Assembly: GCF_900109295.1 (NCBI RefSeq)
Contig: NZ_FOIZ01000003.1
Span: forward strand, 1-64,000
Origin: Cognatiyoonia koreensis
GTDB taxonomy: Bacteria > Pseudomonadota > Alphaproteobacteria > Rhodobacterales > Rhodobacteraceae
Length of the DNA: 64,000 nt
Direction: 5' to 3'
The position numbers were made by a program, and so were the translations under genes. Shown one piece after another: positions 52,536-63,364 of this stretch (position 1 is the stretch's first letter; every line of letters begins with the position of its first letter). Under the pieces are notes generated by a model. The model did no database searches, was not told the origin of the DNA, and was given only the letters and a program-made list of their open reading frames with translations.

Positions 52536-53915
52536 ATGTCTACGTTGACAGACCCGCCGAAAGGATCATTTCGGCCGAGCCAGCTTTTATATGATACCCG
52601 CTATCGATCGATCACGATCCAGGTCATCGCTGCCATTCTGATCCTTCTAGGTATGGGATGGCTTGTGAACAACACGATCGACAACCTTCAGGCGCTGGGC
52701 AAAGACTTCAATTTCGGGTTCGTTCGCAGCGTCGCGGGTTATGACATCAACCAGATGCTTGTCGACTACGACAACCAGCAGACACACGGGCGCGCGGCGC
52801 TTGTCGGCATTCTCAACACGCTGCTGGTCGCGGCACTTGGGTGCATCACCGCCACCGTTCTGGGTGTGATTGCCGGTGTTCTGCGCCTGTCCAAGAACTG
52901 GATCGTCAACAAGCTGATGGCGGTCTACGTCGAAGGCTTCCGCAACGTGCCATTGCTGCTTTGGATTATCCTGATCTTTGCAATCATGACCGAAAGCATG
53001 CCGGCACCCAATAAATTCCGGGGTGATAACCCAGAAGCGAGCATGTCGCTCTTTGACTCGGTCGCGGTGACGAACCGTGGCGTCTATATCCCGGCACTTC
53101 TGTTCGCGAATGGTCCGTCCACCACATTATCGGCCTCTGAAACCGTCGCCAATCTTGATGCCTGGAAAGATCGACGCCGCGCTGAAGTGCGCGATGATGG
53201 AATTCTCGTGCGCACGTGGATGTCATTCACCACGCTGCCCGCACGGACCTATGTTGCCGCTGTTCAGTCCGGATTTATCGACTGGATGGTCATACTCGGC
53301 ACCTTGGCCATCTCCTTTTTCGGGGCAAGGGCCGTGAAACGAAGGGCCTTGCAGACCCAGATCGACACTGGCGTCCTGCCGACGACATGGCACATTCGCC
53401 TTGCCATCTGGGTCATTCCGACCGCTATCGCGATGTACCTGATGGGCGCAACAATCAACTATCCTTCACTGAGCGGTTTCAACTTCAGTGGCGGGATGCA
53501 CCTGCGCAATTCGCTGATCGCCCTTTGGCTTGCATTGTCGCTTTATACCGGCGCGTTCATCGCCGAAGTGGTGCGGGCCGGTATTCTGGCAGTCAGCAAG
53601 GGCCAGACGGAAGCTGCCTTTGCGCTGGGTATTCAGCCGAGCCGGACGATGAACCTTGTGATCCTGCCACAGGCATTGCGGGTCATCATTCCACCGCTGA
53701 TTTCGCAGTACCTGAACCTGACCAAGAACTCATCACTGGCGATTGCCGTAGGCTACATGGACGTGCGCGCCACTTTGGGCGGGATCACGATCAACCAGAC
53801 CGGTCGTGAGTTGGAGGGCATGCTGCTTTTGGGCCTGTTCTATCTGACGCTGTCCCTGCTGATTTCAGCCGTGATGAACATCTACAACAACTCAACCCAG
53901 CTTCAGGAGCGGTAG
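52536..53915 (+). CDS. bztB: Amino-acid ABC transporter permease (BztB type)
   Basis: Membrane subunit of 459 residues. The long periplasmic insert between the N-terminal helices and the permease core, and the EAA-like loop EAAFALGIQPSRTMNLVILPQALRVI near residue 370, match the BztB/AapQ type. It follows bztA across a terminator and precedes bztC by 1 nt. Confidence 0.92.
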   Translation: MSTLTDPPKGSFRPSQLLYDTRYRSITIQVIAAILILLGMGWLVNNTIDNLQALGKDFNFGFVRSVAGYDINQMLVDYDNQQTHGRAALVGILNTLLVAALGCITATVLGVIAGVLRLSKNWIVNKLMAVYVEGFRNVPLLLWIILIFAIMTESMPAPNKFRGDNPEASMSLFDSVAVTNRGVYIPALLFANGPSTTLSASETVANLDAWKDRRRAEVRDDGILVRTWMSFTTLPARTYVAAVQSGFIDWMVILGTLAISFFGARAVKRRALQTQIDTGVLPTTWHIRLAIWVIPTAIAMYLMGATINYPSLSGFNFSGGMHLRNSLIALWLALSLYTGAFIAEVVRAGILAVSKGQTEAAFALGIQPSRTMNLVILPQALRVIIPPLISQYLNLTKNSSLAIAVGYMDVRATLGGITINQTGRELEGMLLLGLFYLTLSLLISAVMNIYNNSTQLQER

Positions 53916-53916
53916 G

Positions 53917-55230
53917 ATGTCAGAGACACACGCACAAACCGTTTCATACGTTCGTGACACGATGTTGCCGGAAGCGGCACCACCGGTCACCGAAGTCGGC
54001 GTTATAAAGTGGATGCGCGAGAGCCTGTTCTCCAGCCCGTTGAACGGCCTGCTGACGCTGATTTCGCTGTATGTGATCTATTGGGTCGTGATCCACATCG
54101 GCCCCTGGCTGATGAACGGGATCTGGGATGCCGGATCGCTGAGCGAATGCCGTGAAATCCGTAATGCCACGATTGGCGAGGATGCATCGGCTGCCTGTTT
54201 CGCTGTTTTGACAGATCGCTGGCAGCAGTTGATTTTCGGATTCTACCCCAGTGATGCCTATTGGCGTCCGGTTCTGGCGCTTATCGTCTTTCTGGTGGGC
54301 ATCGCGCCTGTCCTATTCGACAAGCTGCCACGTCAGATGATGATTGGCACGCTGATCGCACCGTTCCTGATGTACATGCTGCTTTGGGGCGGGTCGATCT
54401 GGGGACCGATTGTCGTCGGGCTTGGGTTTGTCCTTGGGTATGTCGCCATGCGCTTGCTCTCTCAAGTGAGCAGTCTGCTGGGGACGCTTGCAGCCATTCT
54501 GGTCCCGATCCTGTTCTTTTTCACGCTTGCCGGACCACTCATTGGCCTTCTGAACATGCTCGCACCCATCGGTCTGGAGTTTGTCCAATCCAAGGACTTT
54601 GGCGGGTTTACCCTGTCAGTCGTCATCGGGATCGCGGCGATCATTCTGTCATTGCCGCTGGGTATTCTGCTTGCGCTTGCGCGCCAGTCCGACCTGCCGA
54701 TCATCAAGTATTCGGCGGTCGTCTTTATCGAGGTTATCCGGGGCGTTCCGCTGATCGTCTGGCTGTTCACGGCGTCGCTGCTGCTGAACTATTTCTTGCC
54801 ACCTGGCACGAACTTTGACCTGATGCTGCGCGTGATCATCATGGTGACGCTCTTTTCGGCGGCCTATATCGCCGAAGTTATCCGGGGTGGTTTGGCGGCC
54901 TTGCCAAAGGGCCAGTACGAGGGTGGCGACAGTCTTGGTCTGAATTACTGGCAGTCCATGCAGCTGATCATCCTGCCGCAAGCGTTGAAAATCTCGATTC
55001 CAGGCATCGTGAATACCTTCATCGGTCTGTTCAAGGATACGACCCTTGTGCTGTTCATCGGTCTTCTTGACCCGATTGGTCTGTCGAATGCGATCCGTGC
55101 GTCGACCGACTGGAATGGCATTTACTGGGAATTGTTCCTCTTCATTGGCGTCATGTTCTTTATCTTCTGCTTTAGCATGGGCCGTTACTCACTCTGGCTG
55201 GAAAGAAAACTCCAGCGCGAAAACCGTTAA
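53917..55230 (+). CDS. bztC: Amino-acid ABC transporter permease (BztC type)
   Basis: Second permease subunit, 437 residues with several extra N-terminal helices. The EAA loop is [24 protein letters not shown] near residue 330, and the [20 protein letters not shown] segment is typical of His/Glu/Gln/Arg-type permeases. bztD starts 14 nt after its stop. Confidence 0.92.
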   Translation: MSETHAQTVSYVRDTMLPEAAPPVTEVGVIKWMRESLFSSPLNGLLTLISLYVIYWVVIHIGPWLMNGIWDAGSLSECREIRNATIGEDASAACFAVLTDRWQQLIFGFYPSDAYWRPVLALIVFLVGIAPVLFDKLPRQMMIGTLIAPFLMYMLLWGGSIWGPIVVGLGFVLGYVAMRLLSQVSSLLGTLAAILVPILFFFTLAGPLIGLLNMLAPIGLEFVQSKDFGGFTLSVVIGIAAIILSLPLGILLALARQSDLPIIKYSAVVFIEVIRGVPLIVWLFTASLLLNYFLPPGTNFDLMLRVIIMVTLFSAAYIAEVIRGGLAALPKGQYEGGDSLGLNYWQSMQLIILPQALKISIPGIVNTFIGLFKDTTLVLFIGLLDPIGLSNAIRASTDWNGIYWELFLFIGVMFFIFCFSMGRYSLWLERKLQRENR

Positions 55231-55244
55231 GGGAGGCATGTGAA

Positions 55245-56036
55245 ATGTCTGAACTCGTAACCGATCGTCAAATTGATCGTTCGAACATGCAAGTCTCTGA
55301 CGAGATTGCCATCCAGATCAACCAGATGAACAAGTGGTACGGCACCTTCCATGTGCTGCGCGACATCAATCTGACCGTGAACCGAGGCGAGCGTATCGTT
55401 ATCTGTGGTCCCTCTGGTTCGGGTAAGTCCACGCTGATCCGCTGCATTAACCGTCTGGAAGAACATCAGTCTGGCCAAATCATCGTGGATGGCACCGAAC
55501 TGTCGTCCGATCTCAAGAATATCGACAAGATCCGGTCGGAGGTTGGCATGTGCTTTCAGCACTTCAACCTGTTCCCGCATCTGACCATTCTTGAGAACTG
55601 CACGCTTGCCCCGATCTGGGTGCGCAAGACACCCAAAAGGGAAGCCGAGGAAATCGCGATGCATTTCCTTGAGAAGGTGAAAATCCCCGAGCAGGCTGAC
55701 AAGTATCCCGGCCAGTTGTCCGGTGGCCAGCAGCAGCGTGTCGCGATTGCCCGGTCGCTGTGCATGAAGCCGCGCATCATGCTGTTCGACGAACCGACCT
55801 CTGCGCTTGACCCCGAGATGATCAAGGAAGTGCTTGATACGATGATCGAGCTGGCCGAGGAAGGCATGACCATGTTGTGCGTCACGCACGAGATGGGTTT
55901 TGCCCGTCAGGTCGCCAACCGCGTCATCTTTATGGACCAAGGCCAGATTGTTGAGCAGAACGAGCCGGAAGAGTTCTTTAACAATCCTAAGTCCGAGCGC
56001 ACCCAGCTCTTCTTGAGCCAGATCCTTGGGCACTGA
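55245..56036 (+). CDS. bztD: Amino-acid ABC transporter ATP-binding protein (BztD type)
   Basis: ATPase subunit of 263 residues: Walker [13 protein letters not shown] near 51-60, Q-loop [12 protein letters not shown] near 103, signature [15 protein letters not shown] near 155, Walker [15 protein letters not shown] near 178 and the switch His in VTHEMGF near 210. It completes the bzt operon and is followed by a bidirectional hairpin. Confidence 0.96.
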   Translation: MSELVTDRQIDRSNMQVSDEIAIQINQMNKWYGTFHVLRDINLTVNRGERIVICGPSGSGKSTLIRCINRLEEHQSGQIIVDGTELSSDLKNIDKIRSEVGMCFQHFNLFPHLTILENCTLAPIWVRKTPKREAEEIAMHFLEKVKIPEQADKYPGQLSGGQQQRVAIARSLCMKPRIMLFDEPTSALDPEMIKEVLDTMIELAEEGMTMLCVTHEMGFARQVANRVIFMDQGQIVEQNEPEEFFNNPKSERTQLFLSQILGH

Positions 56037-56061
56037 TCCACGCGCCAAGTGACACAATCAT

Positions 56062-56088
56062 GGGCCGTAGCGCGATGCTGCGGCCCTT
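56062..56088. terminator. Bidirectional terminator between bztD and sixA
   Basis: GGGCCG-AGC and GCT-CGGCCC form a hairpin over GCGAT. It lies in the 50-nt gap between the convergent genes and its right arm touches the sixA stop. Confidence 0.65.
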
Positions 56089-56578
56089 AGTCTGTCAAAT
56101 CGCGTGGCACGGTGAAATCGATGCAGGTTCCCTGGTTCACGCGGATGTCGCCTTCAAAATCAATGACAGTCGTCGCACAGGTCGGATAGTCGCTGAAACG
56201 GCTGTGGCGTGGCCGCGTCCTGACCAGCCCGTGGGCGGCCATTGCGATCCCCGGGTTGTGAGCGATCACTGCAATCGTTTCGTCTGGCTGACGCATGGCA
56301 AGATCGAGGATCGTGTCGGGTGCCGCGTGATAAAGCGTAGGATGAAACGAGGTTTTCGGGGTCTGTCCCAGCCCGTCGCAAATGTGCCTGTGCGTTTCAA
56401 CAGTGCGCGCCGCGTCAGAGACCAGCATGACATCCGGCACATATCCCTGCGCCGCGAGCCATTCACCGATTGACTTTGCGGCAGTGCGCCCGCGTTCTGT
56501 CAGCACCCGGTCGTGATCGTCGGCCATGGGATCATCCCAGCCGGATTTGGCGTGGCGTATCAGGATCAGGCGCTTCAT
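56087..56578 (-). CDS. sixA: Phosphohistidine phosphatase, SixA family
   Basis: Histidine phosphatase of 163 residues. The catalytic RHG-type motif LILIRHAKSGW is at residues 3-13, and the second conserved His lies in VIAHNPGI near 105. SixA enzymes remove phosphate from phosphorelay histidines. Specificity here is unproven. The start overlaps the preceding ferredoxin gene (ATGA). Longer readings run back through that gene. Confidence 0.85.
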   Translation of the reverse strand: MKRLILIRHAKSGWDDPMADDHDRVLTERGRTAAKSIGEWLAAQGYVPDVMLVSDAARTVETHRHICDGLGQTPKTSFHPTLYHAAPDTILDLAMRQPDETIAVIAHNPGIAMAAHGLVRTRPRHSRFSDYPTCATTVIDFEGDIRVNQGTCIDFTVPRDLTD

Positions 56579-57192
56579 CGAAAAGCCTCCATATGGAATT
56601 GGGCTTGGGCAGGTGGGCGGTTGCCTTGGTAGACGGGGCAGGCGCGCCGCGCCCGGCAGCCGTCGGTAATGCAGTCGCGCCCTGCGGGGCTGTTGATATG
56701 CGCCTTGCAGGCAGCGACGTTGTAGCCGTCCGCGAACGCTCCGACGGGGCAAGCGGTCTTGCAGGGTGCCGCGCAGGGGGAGCAGGGGTTTTGGCCGGGC
56801 GAGGCAGACACGGTTTCGGGCAGCAGAACAGCCCCGCGGAAAGAAGCGAACAATCCCCGCGTTTCGTGGACCAGAAAACCGATCGGCGATGTGAAAAACC
56901 GCCCGGTTTCCAGCGCCCAGCTTTGAAACGGGTGATAGGGTGGCCCGCCGAAGGGGAAGTAGACTTCGCCTTCAAGGTCCTGCGCTATTGGCGGCAGCAC
57001 CCGTGTAGACCAGCGATCCAGCGCGTGCGCCTGACCATCAGTGTATTCCGCGCTTTGCGTGAAATGGTCCCAGAACGTCGGTTCGTCGGGGCCGATCAGC
57101 ACCAGCGTCCCGTCTGCATGCTGTGCATGTCCGAGAGCGATCAAATGATGCGGTGCGAGCGCCTGAGAGAGTGCGGAGAGTGTCACACGCAT
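56575..57192 (-). CDS. 4Fe-4S ferredoxin-type protein
   Basis: Iron-sulfur protein of 205 residues. The C-terminal third holds cysteine motifs CSPCAAPCKTACPVGAF and CITDGCRARRACPV, enough for two clusters though spacing is not that of a simple ferredoxin. The N-terminal 130 residues are unlike QueG and have no family I can name. ATG 57192 (MRVTLSALSQAL) is chosen over a longer reading. It is translationally coupled to sixA. Confidence 0.78.
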   Translation of the reverse strand: MRVTLSALSQALAPHHLIALGHAQHADGTLVLIGPDEPTFWDHFTQSAEYTDGQAHALDRWSTRVLPPIAQDLEGEVYFPFGGPPYHPFQSWALETGRFFTSPIGFLVHETRGLFASFRGAVLLPETVSASPGQNPCSPCAAPCKTACPVGAFADGYNVAACKAHINSPAGRDCITDGCRARRACPVYQGNRPPAQAQFHMEAFR

Positions 57193-57229
57193 CAGCGTAT
57201 GCGCACCCTTTGTCAGTGACCAGTCACAT

Positions 57230-57730
57230 TCAGCGGAAGCGTCGCCAAATGCGCGGGATCGATCCAAGCTGATCGGCTTCGAATGACATGGAGGTAGCGT
57301 CGCAACTGTATGTGCCCTGCGATGTGCCCCAGCTGCCACTTGCCGAGGTTACAGGGATTTCCATGCGTTCGCCCAGCACGTTTGCCGACCCAACCAGAGA
57401 GTATTCCGGCGCGTTGGCGACGTAGGTGCGCCCGTCTTCAGCGTTCATCGCGCCCTGCGCATAGCCGGTCACGGTCACGTCGATTGCGGGCATGTTCGCC
57501 ATCTGCACGGCAAAGGTCATGTCCTCTGCCAGCAGTGTCATGACCCCGGTGTCGGTGATCTCAAGGCTCGCCCGTCCTGCGATGTGTGTCGCACCGCCAC
57601 CCATCTGCGTGGCCATCACCGCGGCCATATCCGCGCCGTCCGCTTCCCATGTGCCAACCATGCAGCTGTCCACGGCAAGAGCCGGTGTAGAGCCAAGCGT
57701 GACGAGTAGTGCTGCGGTGCGAAACATCAT
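57230..57730 (-). CDS. Secreted protein of unknown function
   Basis: Exported protein of 166 residues with a signal peptide ending TPALAVD, two cysteines (the DSCMVGTW near the mature start and the TYSCDATS near the end) that could form a disulfide, and a beta-rich middle. It has no family I recognise. It stands between the ferredoxin and argB genes on the same strand. The start has a GGAG on its own strand. Confidence 0.72.
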   Translation of the reverse strand: MMFRTAALLVTLGSTPALAVDSCMVGTWEADGADMAAVMATQMGGGATHIAGRASLEITDTGVMTLLAEDMTFAVQMANMPAIDVTVTGYAQGAMNAEDGRTYVANAPEYSLVGSANVLGERMEIPVTSASGSWGTSQGTYSCDATSMSFEADQLGSIPRIWRRFR

Positions 57731-57793
57731 CGGTTTCTCCTCAAGTGGCGCATGCTAACCGTTGCATATCGAAGACAGGACGTCAGGTCGGGC

Positions 57794-58660
57794 CTATCTT
57801 GGTGTGCGGATGAGCGATCCTGCGCCGTGATCTGTGAACAATTCCAGCAGGCACGCGTTTGGTGCCCGCCCGTCAAGGATGACCACACCCCGCACGCCTT
57901 CTGCAATCGCCGTGGTTGCGGTTTCGGTCTTGGGGATCATGCCACCTGCAATCGTCCCATCCGCGATCATCGCCGCGATCTGGCCTGCGTCAATTTCGGT
58001 CAGCACTTCGCCGTCCTTGTTCTTGACGCCACTTACGTCTGTGAGCAGCAGCAAGCGGTCTGCCTTCAAGGCCCCGGCAATGGCACCGGCGGCGGTATCG
58101 CCGTTGATATTGAAGGTTTCGCCATTCCGCCCCATCCCAAGAGGCGCAATGACTGGAATTGCCTTGGCTGCGTGCAAATCGCGAATGATGGTCACGTCAA
58201 CCTCTGTCGGTGTCCCGACGAGCCCGAGCGCGGGGTCGGTTGTTTCGCAGATCATCAGGTTGGCGTCCTTGCCGGACACGCCGACCGCCTTGCCGCCTTC
58301 TTCGGAAATTGCTTGCACGATGCGGCTGTTCACGCTGCCGGCCAGTACCATTTCCACGACTTCGATCGTCGCTTCGTCCGTCACCCGTTTGCCGTTCACG
58401 AATTCGGATTTGATCCCCAGCTTGTCGAGCATCTGATTGATCATCGGCCCGCCGCCGTGCACCACCACCGGATTGACGCCGACCTGCTGCATGAGGGCGA
58501 CATCGCGGGCAAAGCTGTGCATGCCTTCATCGCTGCCCATGGCGTGCCCGCCCAGCTTGATGACAACGGTCGCGCCCTTGTAACGCTGCAGATAGGGTAG
58601 TGCGTTGGATAGTGTGGCGGCGGTGCCGATCCAGTCGCGGTTCATGTCTTGCGTCCTCAT
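57794..58660 (-). CDS. argB: Acetylglutamate kinase
   Basis: Second step of arginine synthesis, phosphorylating N-acetyl-L-glutamate. The 288 residues contain [12 protein letters not shown] near 32, the substrate loop [13 protein letters not shown] near 66, and [14 protein letters not shown] near 230, in the amino-acid-kinase fold. An N-terminal helix of about 25 residues precedes the core, as in arginine-sensitive hexameric forms. Its start overlaps the engB stop (ATGA). Confidence 0.96.
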   Translation of the reverse strand: MRTQDMNRDWIGTAATLSNALPYLQRYKGATVVIKLGGHAMGSDEGMHSFARDVALMQQVGVNPVVVHGGGPMINQMLDKLGIKSEFVNGKRVTDEATIEVVEMVLAGSVNSRIVQAISEEGGKAVGVSGKDANLMICETTDPALGLVGTPTEVDVTIIRDLHAAKAIPVIAPLGMGRNGETFNINGDTAAGAIAGALKADRLLLLTDVSGVKNKDGEVLTEIDAGQIAAMIADGTIAGGMIPKTETATTAIAEGVRGVVILDGRAPNACLLELFTDHGAGSLIRTPR

Positions 58661-59307
58661 CCTTCGATCCCTGCAATGACTGCGCGCAGCGTGGCGATCC
58701 CGATCCCCTTGTCAGAACTGGTCAGGATCAGCTCCGGGTAGGCGGCCGGGTGCTTGGCCAATGCCGCACGCGTCTTGGCCAGCGATTCATCAAGCGCTTT
58801 GCCTTTGACCTTGTCAATCTTGGTCATGACGACCTGAAACGTCACCGCAGAGGCATCGAGCAGCGACATGATTTCTTCGTCCACCGCCTTGGCCCCGTGC
58901 CGGGCGTCAATCAAAACGAAAACACGGCGGAGCGTTTGTCGCCCTTGCAGGTATTGTTTCAGCAGACGCTGCCATTTTTCGACAACAGCAACCGGCGCAT
59001 TCGCAAAACCGTAGCCCGGAAGGTCAACGACATAGATGTCGCCGGCGGTAAAAAAGTTGATTTCTTGCGTGCGTCCCGGTGTGTTGGACGCGCGCGCCAG
59101 TCCCTTGCGCCCTGTGAGCGCGTTGATCAATGACGATTTCCCGACGTTCGAGCGACCGGCAAAGCACACTTCGACACGGTCCGGATCGGGCAGGCCGTCC
59201 ATCGCCACCACGCCTTTGATGAATTCCGTCTCACCCGCAAAAAGAAGCCGACCCTTTTCAAGGCTGGCATCATCTGGTGTTTCGACTTCGGGGAAGGGAA
59301 GTTGCAT
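58657..59307 (-). CDS. engB: Ribosome biogenesis GTPase EngB/YsxC
   Basis: Essential GTPase in 50S assembly, 216 residues. G1 is [11 protein letters not shown] near residues 48-58, G3 DLPGYGFA near 95, and G4 TKID near 160. ATG 59307 (MQLPFPEVE) is preferred over upstream codons inside the MOSC gene. It overlaps both neighbours. Confidence 0.95.
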   Translation of the reverse strand: MQLPFPEVETPDDASLEKGRLLFAGETEFIKGVVAMDGLPDPDRVEVCFAGRSNVGKSSLINALTGRKGLARASNTPGRTQEINFFTAGDIYVVDLPGYGFANAPVAVVEKWQRLLKQYLQGRQTLRRVFVLIDARHGAKAVDEEIMSLLDASAVTFQVVMTKIDKVKGKALDESLAKTRAALAKHPAAYPELILTSSDKGIGIATLRAVIAGIEG

Positions 59308-60062
59308 CAGAGAACCTCTGCTGTGTCGCCAAGGCTGACCTTGCCGCTTTGGATGACGGTGCAGTAGACGCCGAAATCGGTGTGGTCCCAGCCATTTCTC
59401 AGCGCAGAAAGCGTATCGATATCCCGCAGACCGGTGACCGGATTCGCCTTTGTGTGGTTGCAGCGGGTGCAACGATCTTGGACGTGCAGAACAGCGTCGC
59501 CGATGGCGATGTCCTTACCGATCCAGTCCCATTCGGCCCATGCATCTGGTCCATCCAGCCAAATATTTCCCCGCCAGCGTTCGAATTCGAGGTCTTGGCC
59601 GATCTTGTCGCCAACGGCGCGGTGGCTGGCCATGTTCATGATCGACACGGATGGAAAGGGCGTGTCCGTCATCCCGCGTCCGGGGGTGGAAACGAGGTTG
59701 GTCGGTTTGGCGGACACATGCGACGTCAGCGGGGCGACCCAATTCAGGAACGCGGCGGTCCCATCGGCCGTATCGGGGTTGAAGCTGATCGTGCCCAGAT
59801 CGACGTGGCGCAGTTCCATGACGTTTGTCGCGTCATCCAAGCGCGCCCAGATACCCGCCAGCCCCGGAACAAGTGTGCCGATCATGAAATTCCGGCACTT
59901 TTCCCACTTGGGATCTGCGGAATCAAAGTGCGTTTTTTCATGTGTCACCGCCCAGTGCCTGTCAAAAGGCATGGTCTGTCCCTGCAACAGCGTCACGCTT
60001 TCAAGTGCCTCGCGACCGTGGCTCTTGATCGGGTGCCGCCAGAGGGAGGCGACAGTGATCAT
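59307..60062 (-). CDS. MOSC-domain protein
   Basis: Protein of 251 residues with an N-terminal MOSC beta-barrel (VASLWRHPIKSHGREAL) and the MOSC domain whose conserved cysteine appears in DRCTRCNHTKANPVTG near residue 198. Such proteins transfer sulfur or bind molybdenum cofactor. The exact reaction is unknown. TGATG overlap with engB, and the start lies directly after the yidC stop. Confidence 0.87.
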   Translation of the reverse strand: MITVASLWRHPIKSHGREALESVTLLQGQTMPFDRHWAVTHEKTHFDSADPKWEKCRNFMIGTLVPGLAGIWARLDDATNVMELRHVDLGTISFNPDTADGTAAFLNWVAPLTSHVSAKPTNLVSTPGRGMTDTPFPSVSIMNMASHRAVGDKIGQDLEFERWRGNIWLDGPDAWAEWDWIGKDIAIGDAVLHVQDRCTRCNHTKANPVTGLRDIDTLSALRNGWDHTDFGVYCTVIQSGKVSLGDTAEVL

Positions 60063-61853
60063 CTATTTGTCCTTGGCCGCTTCGGCTTCTTTCTTTTTGT
60101 TGAAACCGGATTTGATGTTGCCGAAGACGTCAGGCTTGGCACCGTGGCTGCGCATGATGGCGTACTGCTGGATGAACGTGATCGTGTTGTTCGCAATCCA
60201 GTAGATGACCAGACCGGAGGCAAAGCTGCCCAGCATGAACATGAAGACCCACGGCATCCACGCAAAGATCATCTGCTGTGTCGGGTCGGTGGGGGCCGGG
60301 TTCAGCTTTTGCTGGAGCCACATCGAAATACCCAGCAGGATCGGCAGGATCCCGATGAAAATGAGCGACAGGAACGAATCCTGCGGCAGCGCATCCCACG
60401 GCAGAATGCCGAACAGGTTGAAAATCGTTGACGGGTCAGGCGCTGACAGGTCTCTGATCCAGCCGAACCACGGCGCGTGGCGCAGTTCGATGGTGACGAA
60501 GATCACCTTGTAGAGCGAGAAGAAGATCGGAATCTGGATCAGGATCGGCAGACAGCCCGCCGCCGGATTGACCTTCTTTTCCTTGTAGAGCTTCATCATG
60601 CCCTGCTGCATGGCGGTGCGGTCTTCGCCATGCTTTTCCTTCAGGGCTTCCATTTCGGGCTGCAGTTCCTTCATCCGCGCCATGGAGACGTAGGATTTAT
60701 AGGCCAGCGGCAGCACGATTGCCTTGAGGATCACGGTCAGCGCGATAATCGCCCAGCCCATGTTGCCGATGACGGCGTTCAGCCAATGCAGCAGCGCGAA
60801 GATCGGCTTGGTCAGGAAGAAGAACCAGCCCCAGTCGATGCTGTCGATGAACCCGTCGACGCTTTCATCGTTCTGGTATTCGCGGATGGCTTCCCATTCC
60901 TTTGCGCCAGCGAACAGGCGGGTCGTGACCGTTGCAGAGGCACCGGAGGCCACGTCCTGTTGCGGCATGATCGCTTCTGCCTGATAGATATCGCGGCTTT
61001 CGAAATAGCGCACGTTCGCGGTGAACGGGGCACTTTGATCGGGGATCAGCGTTGTCATCCAATAGTGGTCTGTCCAACCGATCCAGCCATTTTCAGAGAC
61101 ATCGACCTTGGCTTCGTCAGCGCTGCGGCCAAAGTCCACGACGTCGTCATAATCGACCTCGGTCAACTCGCCGTCCGCCATCCGCACAAGACCTTCGTGC
61201 AAAATGAAGAAGTTCTTGAGGTTGTCGGGTTCGGAATGACGGCGCAGAAGGCCATAGGGACGCGAGGAGAAGGTCGCCTCAGCGGCGTTTGCGACGCTTT
61301 GCTCGTACGTGAACATAAATGTTTCATCGACCGAGATTTTTGTCGTGAAAACCTGCCCTTGCCCGTTGTCCCACGTCAGTGTGATCGGGGTATCCGGCGT
61401 CAGTGTTTCGCCTTCGGAGAGGGTCCAAATGGTTTCATCGTTTGGCACGACGTCGGCGTCACCTGTCCAGCCGAAGACGGCGGAATAGGCATCGTTTTCG
61501 CCCACGGGTTTCAGCAGGCGCACAATGTCAGAATTCGGTTCGATCGTCTGGCGGTAGTTCGTGAGCGACAGATCGTCGATCCGCGCACCTTGCAATGATA
61601 CGGAACCGGTGAATTCCCCGGTTTCGACGGCGACGCGAGGTGCTTCTGCGGCTTCGCTGGCCGTCGGCGCGACAGTTTCACTTGTCGCCTCGTTGGTGGT
61701 TGCTGTCGGCACGGCCGGGTCAAGCTGCTCTGTCGCGGTGTCCCCGGCGACCGGTTCAACCGGTTCTTCGGGTGGAAACAGCCAGAACCAGACGAGGATC
61801 ACAAGGAAACTCAACGCTGTCGCGAGGATCAGGTTTCTATTTTGCTCGTCCAT
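60063..61853 (-). CDS. yidC: Membrane protein insertase YidC
   Basis: Inserts and folds inner-membrane proteins. The 596 residues comprise an N-terminal helix (about 8-22), a large periplasmic beta-domain with a Thr/Glu/Pro-rich linker before it, and a C-terminal five-helix core. The core includes the KPIFALLHWLN helix near 345 and the cytoplasmic loop MKELQPEMEALKEKHGED near 395, then TPI-like helices to the end KKKEAEAAKDK. The usual Gram-negative long form. Confidence 0.97.
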   Translation of the reverse strand: MDEQNRNLILATALSFLVILVWFWLFPPEEPVEPVAGDTATEQLDPAVPTATTNEATSETVAPTASEAAEAPRVAVETGEFTGSVSLQGARIDDLSLTNYRQTIEPNSDIVRLLKPVGENDAYSAVFGWTGDADVVPNDETIWTLSEGETLTPDTPITLTWDNGQGQVFTTKISVDETFMFTYEQSVANAAEATFSSRPYGLLRRHSEPDNLKNFFILHEGLVRMADGELTEVDYDDVVDFGRSADEAKVDVSENGWIGWTDHYWMTTLIPDQSAPFTANVRYFESRDIYQAEAIMPQQDVASGASATVTTRLFAGAKEWEAIREYQNDESVDGFIDSIDWGWFFFLTKPIFALLHWLNAVIGNMGWAIIALTVILKAIVLPLAYKSYVSMARMKELQPEMEALKEKHGEDRTAMQQGMMKLYKEKKVNPAAGCLPILIQIPIFFSLYKVIFVTIELRHAPWFGWIRDLSAPDPSTIFNLFGILPWDALPQDSFLSLIFIGILPILLGISMWLQQKLNPAPTDPTQQMIFAWMPWVFMFMLGSFASGLVIYWIANNTITFIQQYAIMRSHGAKPDVFGNIKSGFNKKKEAEAAKDK

Positions 61854-61915
61854 TCGGAATGCCGTCCATCTGCCTAAAAACGTGGGGTTGGTTCAACCTG
61901 CTGGGGCGGGAAAGG

Positions 61916-62758
61916 TCAAGCGGATTCGGGGGAATTGTGACCAAGTGTCAGACCGGCGAAATCGAACAGTTTCGGGTCCAGCAGGTGGCTGGGCCGCGCA
62001 TTCATCAGGCTGCGGAACATGACCTGCCTGCGTCCAGGGGAGTTCTTTTCCCATCCGTCGAGGATTTGTTTGACCTGTTGGCGCTGCAACCCGTCCTGAG
62101 ACCCGCAAAGGTCACAGGGGATGATCGGGTAGTTCATCGCCGTCGCAAATTTTTCGCAATCAACCTCTGCCACATGCGCGAGCGGGCGGTAAACGAAGAG
62201 GTCACCTTCCTCGTTTACCAGTTTTGGTGGCATCGTCGCGAGACGTCCGCCGTGGAAAAGGTTCATGAAGAAAGTTTCAAGGATATCATCGCGATGATGG
62301 CCAAGTACGACGGCGCTGCACCCTTCTTCGCGTGCGATCCGGTAGAGGTTTCCACGCCGCAAACGCGAGCAGAGTGCGCAGAATGTGCGCCCTTCGGGCA
62401 CCTTGTCCATGACGATGGAATAGGTGTCCTGATATTCGATCCGGTGCGGGACGCCCATCTTTTCAAGGAATTCCGGCAGGACCGTCGCCGGAAATCCCGG
62501 CTGTCCCTGATCCAGATTGCAAGCGAGCAGGTCAACGGGCAACAGGCCGCGCCATTGCAGTTCGTACAACACCGCAAGCAGCGTATAGCTGTCCTTGCCG
62601 CCTGACAGGCACACCAGCCAACGGGCATCACGTTCGATCATACCGTATTGCTCGATCGCCTCGCGGGCATAGCGCACGATCCGTTTGCGGAGTTTCTTGA
62701 ACTCTGTCGTTGAAGGTGCCCCGTGAAAAAGCGGGTGAATTTCGTTATCATCAAGCAT
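61916..62758 (-). CDS. ttcA: tRNA 2-thiocytidine biosynthesis protein TtcA
   Basis: ATP-dependent thiolation of cytidine 32 in tRNA, using an iron-sulfur cluster. The 280 residues carry the PP-loop [11 protein letters not shown] near 50 and the two CxxC pairs CALC (near 128) and CDLC (near 217) that bind the cluster. The segment [20 protein letters not shown] is diagnostic. Located upstream of yidC, same strand. Confidence 0.94.
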   Translation of the reverse strand: MLDDNEIHPLFHGAPSTTEFKKLRKRIVRYAREAIEQYGMIERDARWLVCLSGGKDSYTLLAVLYELQWRGLLPVDLLACNLDQGQPGFPATVLPEFLEKMGVPHRIEYQDTYSIVMDKVPEGRTFCALCSRLRRGNLYRIAREEGCSAVVLGHHRDDILETFFMNLFHGGRLATMPPKLVNEEGDLFVYRPLAHVAEVDCEKFATAMNYPIIPCDLCGSQDGLQRQQVKQILDGWEKNSPGRRQVMFRSLMNARPSHLLDPKLFDFAGLTLGHNSPESA

Positions 62759-62806
62759 GTTTCATGCCCTAGCTTTCATTTCATCCATCGCCAAGGAGAT
62801 TTTTCC

Positions 62807-63364
62807 ATGCAGTGCTTTGTCGGCCCGATTCATCGCGAAAACCCCTATCCGGAGGGGCGCGTCAGGATCACGAACCTTACATTCGTGGACGATCTGATCT
62901 TGTTTCGTCCGCAAGAGGAGTTGCTGAACCGCAAGGATGATATGGATGTCTATCTGCTGGGTGCCGATAAGACTGTTCATTGGGAATCCGACGATGGTGA
63001 CTGCGGGATCGTCACTGTGCCCTTTGGTTTTATCACCGATCTGACAAGCGTGCCATGGGTGTTCCGTCTGTTCGTGAGCCGCGCCGGACCTTGGCTGGAG
63101 GCCGCTGTGGTGCATGATTACCTGTATGTCGCCTGGAACGAGGTGGAGGGTGCGCGCCCCGATCCCAAGGATCGCAAGTTCGCGGATGACATCATGTTCG
63201 CGGCGATGACGACTGCCAATGTCGGCGCAATTCGCAAATGGGCGATTTATGCGTCCGTGCGCCTGTTCGGTGGCTGGACATTTGGCCGGGATGATCGCTG
63301 CAACTACGGTGATCAGACCGATCCGCGACTGCTTTATCTGAAAGACGTGCCGAAAGTGGTCTGA
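62807..63364 (+). CDS. DUF1353 protein
   Basis: A 185-residue protein with the DUF1353 pattern: VPFGFITDLTSVPW near residue 73, then AAVVHDYLYVAW near 104, and the RKFADDIMFAAM helix near 128. The family has phage-derived members and no proven function. ATG 62807 follows AAGGAG and is chosen over an in-frame ATG at 62723. Its stop codon is the first base triplet of a nested inverted repeat (63362-63399). Confidence 0.85.
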   Translation: MQCFVGPIHRENPYPEGRVRITNLTFVDDLILFRPQEELLNRKDDMDVYLLGADKTVHWESDDGDCGIVTVPFGFITDLTSVPWVFRLFVSRAGPWLEAAVVHDYLYVAWNEVEGARPDPKDRKFADDIMFAAMTTANVGAIRKWAIYASVRLFGGWTFGRDDRCNYGDQTDPRLLYLKDVPKVV